DNA of 13,046 bases from an uncultured Actinoplanes sp. (GTDB taxonomy: Bacteria > Actinomycetota > Actinomycetes > Mycobacteriales > Micromonosporaceae). Position 1 is the stretch's first letter. Each line of letters begins with the position of its first letter. The notes under the pieces were generated by a model, which was not told where the DNA came from, ran no database searches, and saw nothing but the letters and a program-made list of their open reading frames with translations. Positions 11,565 through 13,046 of this stretch are shown here, one piece after another. A program made the translations under genes and the position numbers. The stretch covers positions 1 to 13,046 of the forward strand of contig CAKUMG010000069.1 of NCBI GenBank assembly GCA_934667465.1, given 5' to 3'.

Positions 11565-11954
11565 ATGACCGAGGTGCCGGGAGGCTGGGGGACCGCGACC
11601 CCGGGCTGGATGCCCGCCGAGCCGCTGCCGTCGTCGCGGCCGGGTCCGGCGGCGCCGCCGCGGCCCGCCTGGCGGGAGCCGCACGCCATCTCCGCCGGGC
11701 CGCTGATCGCCGGGGTGGGTGCGACGCTGCTGTGGTTCGCGCTGTTCGGGGCGCTCGGCCGGGACCTGCTCTCCTACGCGTGGTGGACGGTCGGGGCGGC
11801 GGTCACGGCGTGGCTGGTGGCGGCGTTCCTGGCCCTGTTCGGCGATCGCGGGGTCGCCGTCGGGGTGGCCCTCGCCGGCGGCGTCGGGCTGTCCCTCGCC
11901 GCGGGCCTGGTGGGTGAGAGGTGGATCACGACGAACGACTGGCCGCTCTGGTGA
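11565..11954 (+). CDS. Small integral membrane protein, 129 aa, unknown function
   Basis: A cytoplasmic-looking Pro-rich N-terminus (to about residue 40) is followed by three hydrophobic segments: about 43-64 (SAGPLIAGVGATLLWFALFG), 72-92 (WWTVGAAVTAWLVAAFLALF) and 95-117 (GVAVGVALAGGVGLSLAAGL). A short tail ends in WPLW. The ATG at 11565 has GGGAGG six bases upstream (11553-11558), an excellent site. I recognise no family. It is divergent from the M23 lipoprotein gene with about 100 bases between starts, so the two may share a regulatory region. Confidence 0.8.
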   Translation: MTEVPGGWGTATPGWMPAEPLPSSRPGPAAPPRPAWREPHAISAGPLIAGVGATLLWFALFGALGRDLLSYAWWTVGAAVTAWLVAAFLALFGDRGVAVGVALAGGVGLSLAAGLVGERWITTNDWPLW

Positions 11955-12059
11955 CTTTCCACTGATCTGAGTGCATTCGTCGCTGACGATCCGTATGCCG
12001 TCCGTGGCGCAGCGAACATGGCCTTGACGAACCTCGCCGGGCTGGGCAGTCTCGGCCCC

Positions 12060-12227
12060 ATGTCCCACGTACCTCAGCGGCCGGACCCCGAACGGCGTCG
12101 CCGGCGGCTCGAACTGCTGGCCGCGCTGGCGGACGCGAAGTCGGCCCGGGATCTCAACCAGCCGCACCGGCTGCGTGGGGCGCGGCTGCGCGAGCTGATC
12201 GCCAGCCGGCGCCGGTTGGCCGGCTGA
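12060..12227 (+). CDS. Arg-rich small hypothetical protein, 55 aa
   Basis: It begins MSHVPQRPDPERRRRRLELL and continues with a helical, basic stretch ending LRELIASRRRLAG. It is strongly basic and probably mostly alpha-helical; nucleic-acid or membrane binding is possible but unproven. There is no ribosome site. The ATG at 12060 lies seven bases after CAGTCT, an imperfect TAnnnT element, so a leaderless start is possible. An in-frame ATG at 12018 would add 14 residues, but has no better signal. A 6-bp hairpin begins six bases after the stop. No family recognised. Confidence 0.5.
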   Translation: MSHVPQRPDPERRRRRLELLAALADAKSARDLNQPHRLRGARLRELIASRRRLAG

Positions 12228-12232
12228 TCTTT

Positions 12233-12248
12233 CCGCAGGGTGCTGCGG
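12233..12248 (+). terminator. Possible terminator after the 55-aa gene
   Basis: CCGCAG-GGTG-CTGCGG, a 6-bp stem with a GGTG loop. It abuts the first unit of the tandem repeat that follows. Confidence 0.4.
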
Positions 12249-12411
12249 CTCGCGTCTTCGCCTCCAGGGCGTGGTGCGGCTCACGTCGACGCCTTCCTCC
12301 GCGGCGTGCGCAGCTCGCGTCTTCGCCGCCTTCGCGGCGTCGTGGCTAGCGTCTTCGCCGCCTTCGCGGCGTGGTGTGGCTCGCGTCTTTGTCTCCTTCG
12401 GGGCGTGGCGC
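12247..12411 (+). repeat. Five-copy tandem repeat with a conserved hairpin, period 31-34
   Basis: Units start at 12247, 12278, 12312, 12344 and 12378 with the consensus GGCTCGCGTCTTCGCCGCCT followed by TCGCGGCGTGGTGC. Units 3 and 4 contain CGCCGC-CTTC-GCGGCG (12324-12339 and 12356-12371). Unit 5 keeps the same stem and loop through G-T pairs (TGTCTC-CTTC-GGGGCG). No open frame with a start codon explains it. It occupies most of the gap before the TadA-associated gene. Confidence 0.8.
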
Positions 12412-12434
12412 TGCGCGGGCGACGATGCAGCGGC

Positions 12435-12440
12435 TACCGT
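12435..12440 (+). promoter_or_regulatory. Possible -10 element of the TadA-associated protein/tadA operon
   Basis: TACCGT fits TAnnnT and lies 34 bases before the GTG at 12475, giving a short leader that contains the GGGGGG ribosome site. No convincing -35; the tandem repeat ends about 24 bases upstream. Confidence 0.35.
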
Positions 12441-12474
12441 CACACGCTGAGAAACACTGTTCGTGGGGGGATTC

Positions 12475-12999
12475 GTGTCGACTTTCGCTGCCGCCGTGGC
12501 GCGGGGCAAGAACGGCTGGACCGCGGCCGAGCTGGAGCTCGCCGGGACGTCCGACATCGACGAGGTCGTCGACCTGTTGCGGGACGCGGAGCCCGACGCC
12601 GAGGTGTCACTGCTGTTCGTCGAGGCCGACGACCAGTACCTGGCCATCCTGCGCCTGGACGAGGGCGAGGACCTGCGGGTGTTCGGCTCCGACTCGGCGT
12701 TCGCCGACGAGAACAAGCTCGGGGCGCTGCTGCTGGCCGACGTGGAGACGCCGGCCCTGGAGCTGGACGACCCGGCGCAGGACGACGACGCCGACGAGGA
12801 GGAGGACGAGGAACGCCCGGCCGCCGATCCCGACGCGGACCCGGTGGGCGACCTCGAGATCCTCGCCGACCTGGGCATCTCCTCGAACCGGCTGCTGACG
12901 CTCTGCGGGCTGGACGGCATGCTGCCGGCCGACGTGACCGCCGAGATCTGCCAGAAGCTGGGCTGCGGCGACGAGCTGGAAGAGCTGCGCGACGCGTGA
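12475..12999 (+). CDS. tRNA adenosine deaminase-associated protein
   Basis: A 174-aa Actinobacteria-specific protein regularly encoded just before tadA. Its biochemical role is not established in what I know; the context suggests it assists or modulates tRNA(Arg) wobble inosine formation. It starts VSTFAAAVARGKNGWTAAEL and ends CQKLGCGDELEELRDA. A very acidic, probably disordered linker spans about 97-127 (DDPAQDDDADEEEDEE). Its C-terminal part holds three cysteines (C144, C159, C164) that might bind metal. The GTG at 12475 is preceded by GGGGGG (12465-12470) four bases away; a GTG at 12463 is in frame but overlaps the purine run. The stop overlaps the GTG of tadA (GTGA), implying translational coupling. 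Confidence 0.88.
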   Translation: MSTFAAAVARGKNGWTAAELELAGTSDIDEVVDLLRDAEPDAEVSLLFVEADDQYLAILRLDEGEDLRVFGSDSAFADENKLGALLLADVETPALELDDPAQDDDADEEEDEERPAADPDADPVGDLEILADLGISSNRLLTLCGLDGMLPADVTAEICQKLGCGDELEELRDA

Positions 13000-13046
13000 G
13001 AAGCAGTCCCCGGCACGAGACGTGGATGCGGCGGGCACTCTCCGTC
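12996..13046 (+). CDS. tadA: tRNA-specific adenosine deaminase, first 17 codons (runs off the right edge)
   Basis: TadA converts A34 to inosine in tRNA-Arg(ACG). Only VRSSPRHETWMRRALSV is visible. HETWMRRAL matches the TadA N-terminal helix (family pattern E-x-W/F-M-R-x-A-L). The GTG overlaps the TGA of the preceding TadA-associated gene by four bases, the standard actinobacterial arrangement. The zinc site lies beyond the window. Confidence 0.85.
   Translation, partial: MRSSPRHETWMRRALSV

Noticed and set aside
12247..12411. CRISPR array
   Set aside because: Units are contiguous with no unique spacers, the period drifts between 31 and 34, and no cas genes are present; it is a tandem repeat.
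11430..13016. Minus-strand 528-codon frame
   Set aside because: Ser/Arg-rich antisense of the membrane protein, the 55-aa gene and the TadA-associated gene.

Overview
The window looks like chromosomal DNA of a high-GC actinomycete, most likely a member of the Micromonosporaceae such as Actinoplanes (inference). The evidence is very high third-position GC, frequent GTG starts, a serine tRNA without an encoded CCA, a short 4.5S-type SRP RNA, a DUF664-type DinB protein, the Actinobacteria-specific tRNA adenosine deaminase-associated protein, and several genes whose starts sit directly behind a TAnnnT -10 element (leaderless style).

Layout. 1-1540 is a housekeeping block: the 5' two-thirds of dnaX (minus, running off the left edge), the SRP RNA gene (minus), tRNA-Ser(GGA) (plus) and a strong terminator hairpin. 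1592-1933 is a STAS-domain anti-sigma-factor antagonist (minus). 2143-4596 is a large secreted protein of tandem Ig-like modules plus an IPT/TIG domain (plus). It has an unusual start region and three CCGGATnACG repeats upstream, and ends in a near-perfect 34-base palindrome. 4706-4915 is a small conserved-looking gene (minus) with a leaderless start. 5158-6824 is a translationally coupled pair (minus): an ArsB/NhaD-type permease, then a universal stress protein. Divergent from it is a leaderless 27-codon ORF followed one base later by a 2H phosphoesterase (LigT-like) gene.

7471-8529 is the most accessory-looking stretch. It holds a (CCG)8 tract, a small AlpA/excisionase-like HTH gene (minus), a head-to-head fragment of a related HTH gene sharing the same CATG start, a MazF/PemK-like fragment and two near-identical 45-base hairpin repeats. 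It reads as the scar of a small mobile or toxin-antitoxin island (inference); no integrase is visible.

8530-13046 returns to ordinary genes: a 62-aa hypothetical, then on the minus strand M23 lipoprotein, prephenate dehydrogenase (tyrA) and DinB, then on the plus strand a small membrane protein, a 55-aa Arg-rich protein, a five-copy hairpin tandem repeat, the TadA-associated protein and the first 17 codons of tadA. dnaX, ffs, tRNA-Ser and tadA are often near each other in Actinobacteria, so the block between them may be inserted or rearranged. No complete undescribed system is demonstrated. The best leads are the leaderless micro-ORF, the HTH head-to-head pair with toxin remnant, the start of the Ig-like protein, and the structured tandem repeat upstream of the tadA pair.
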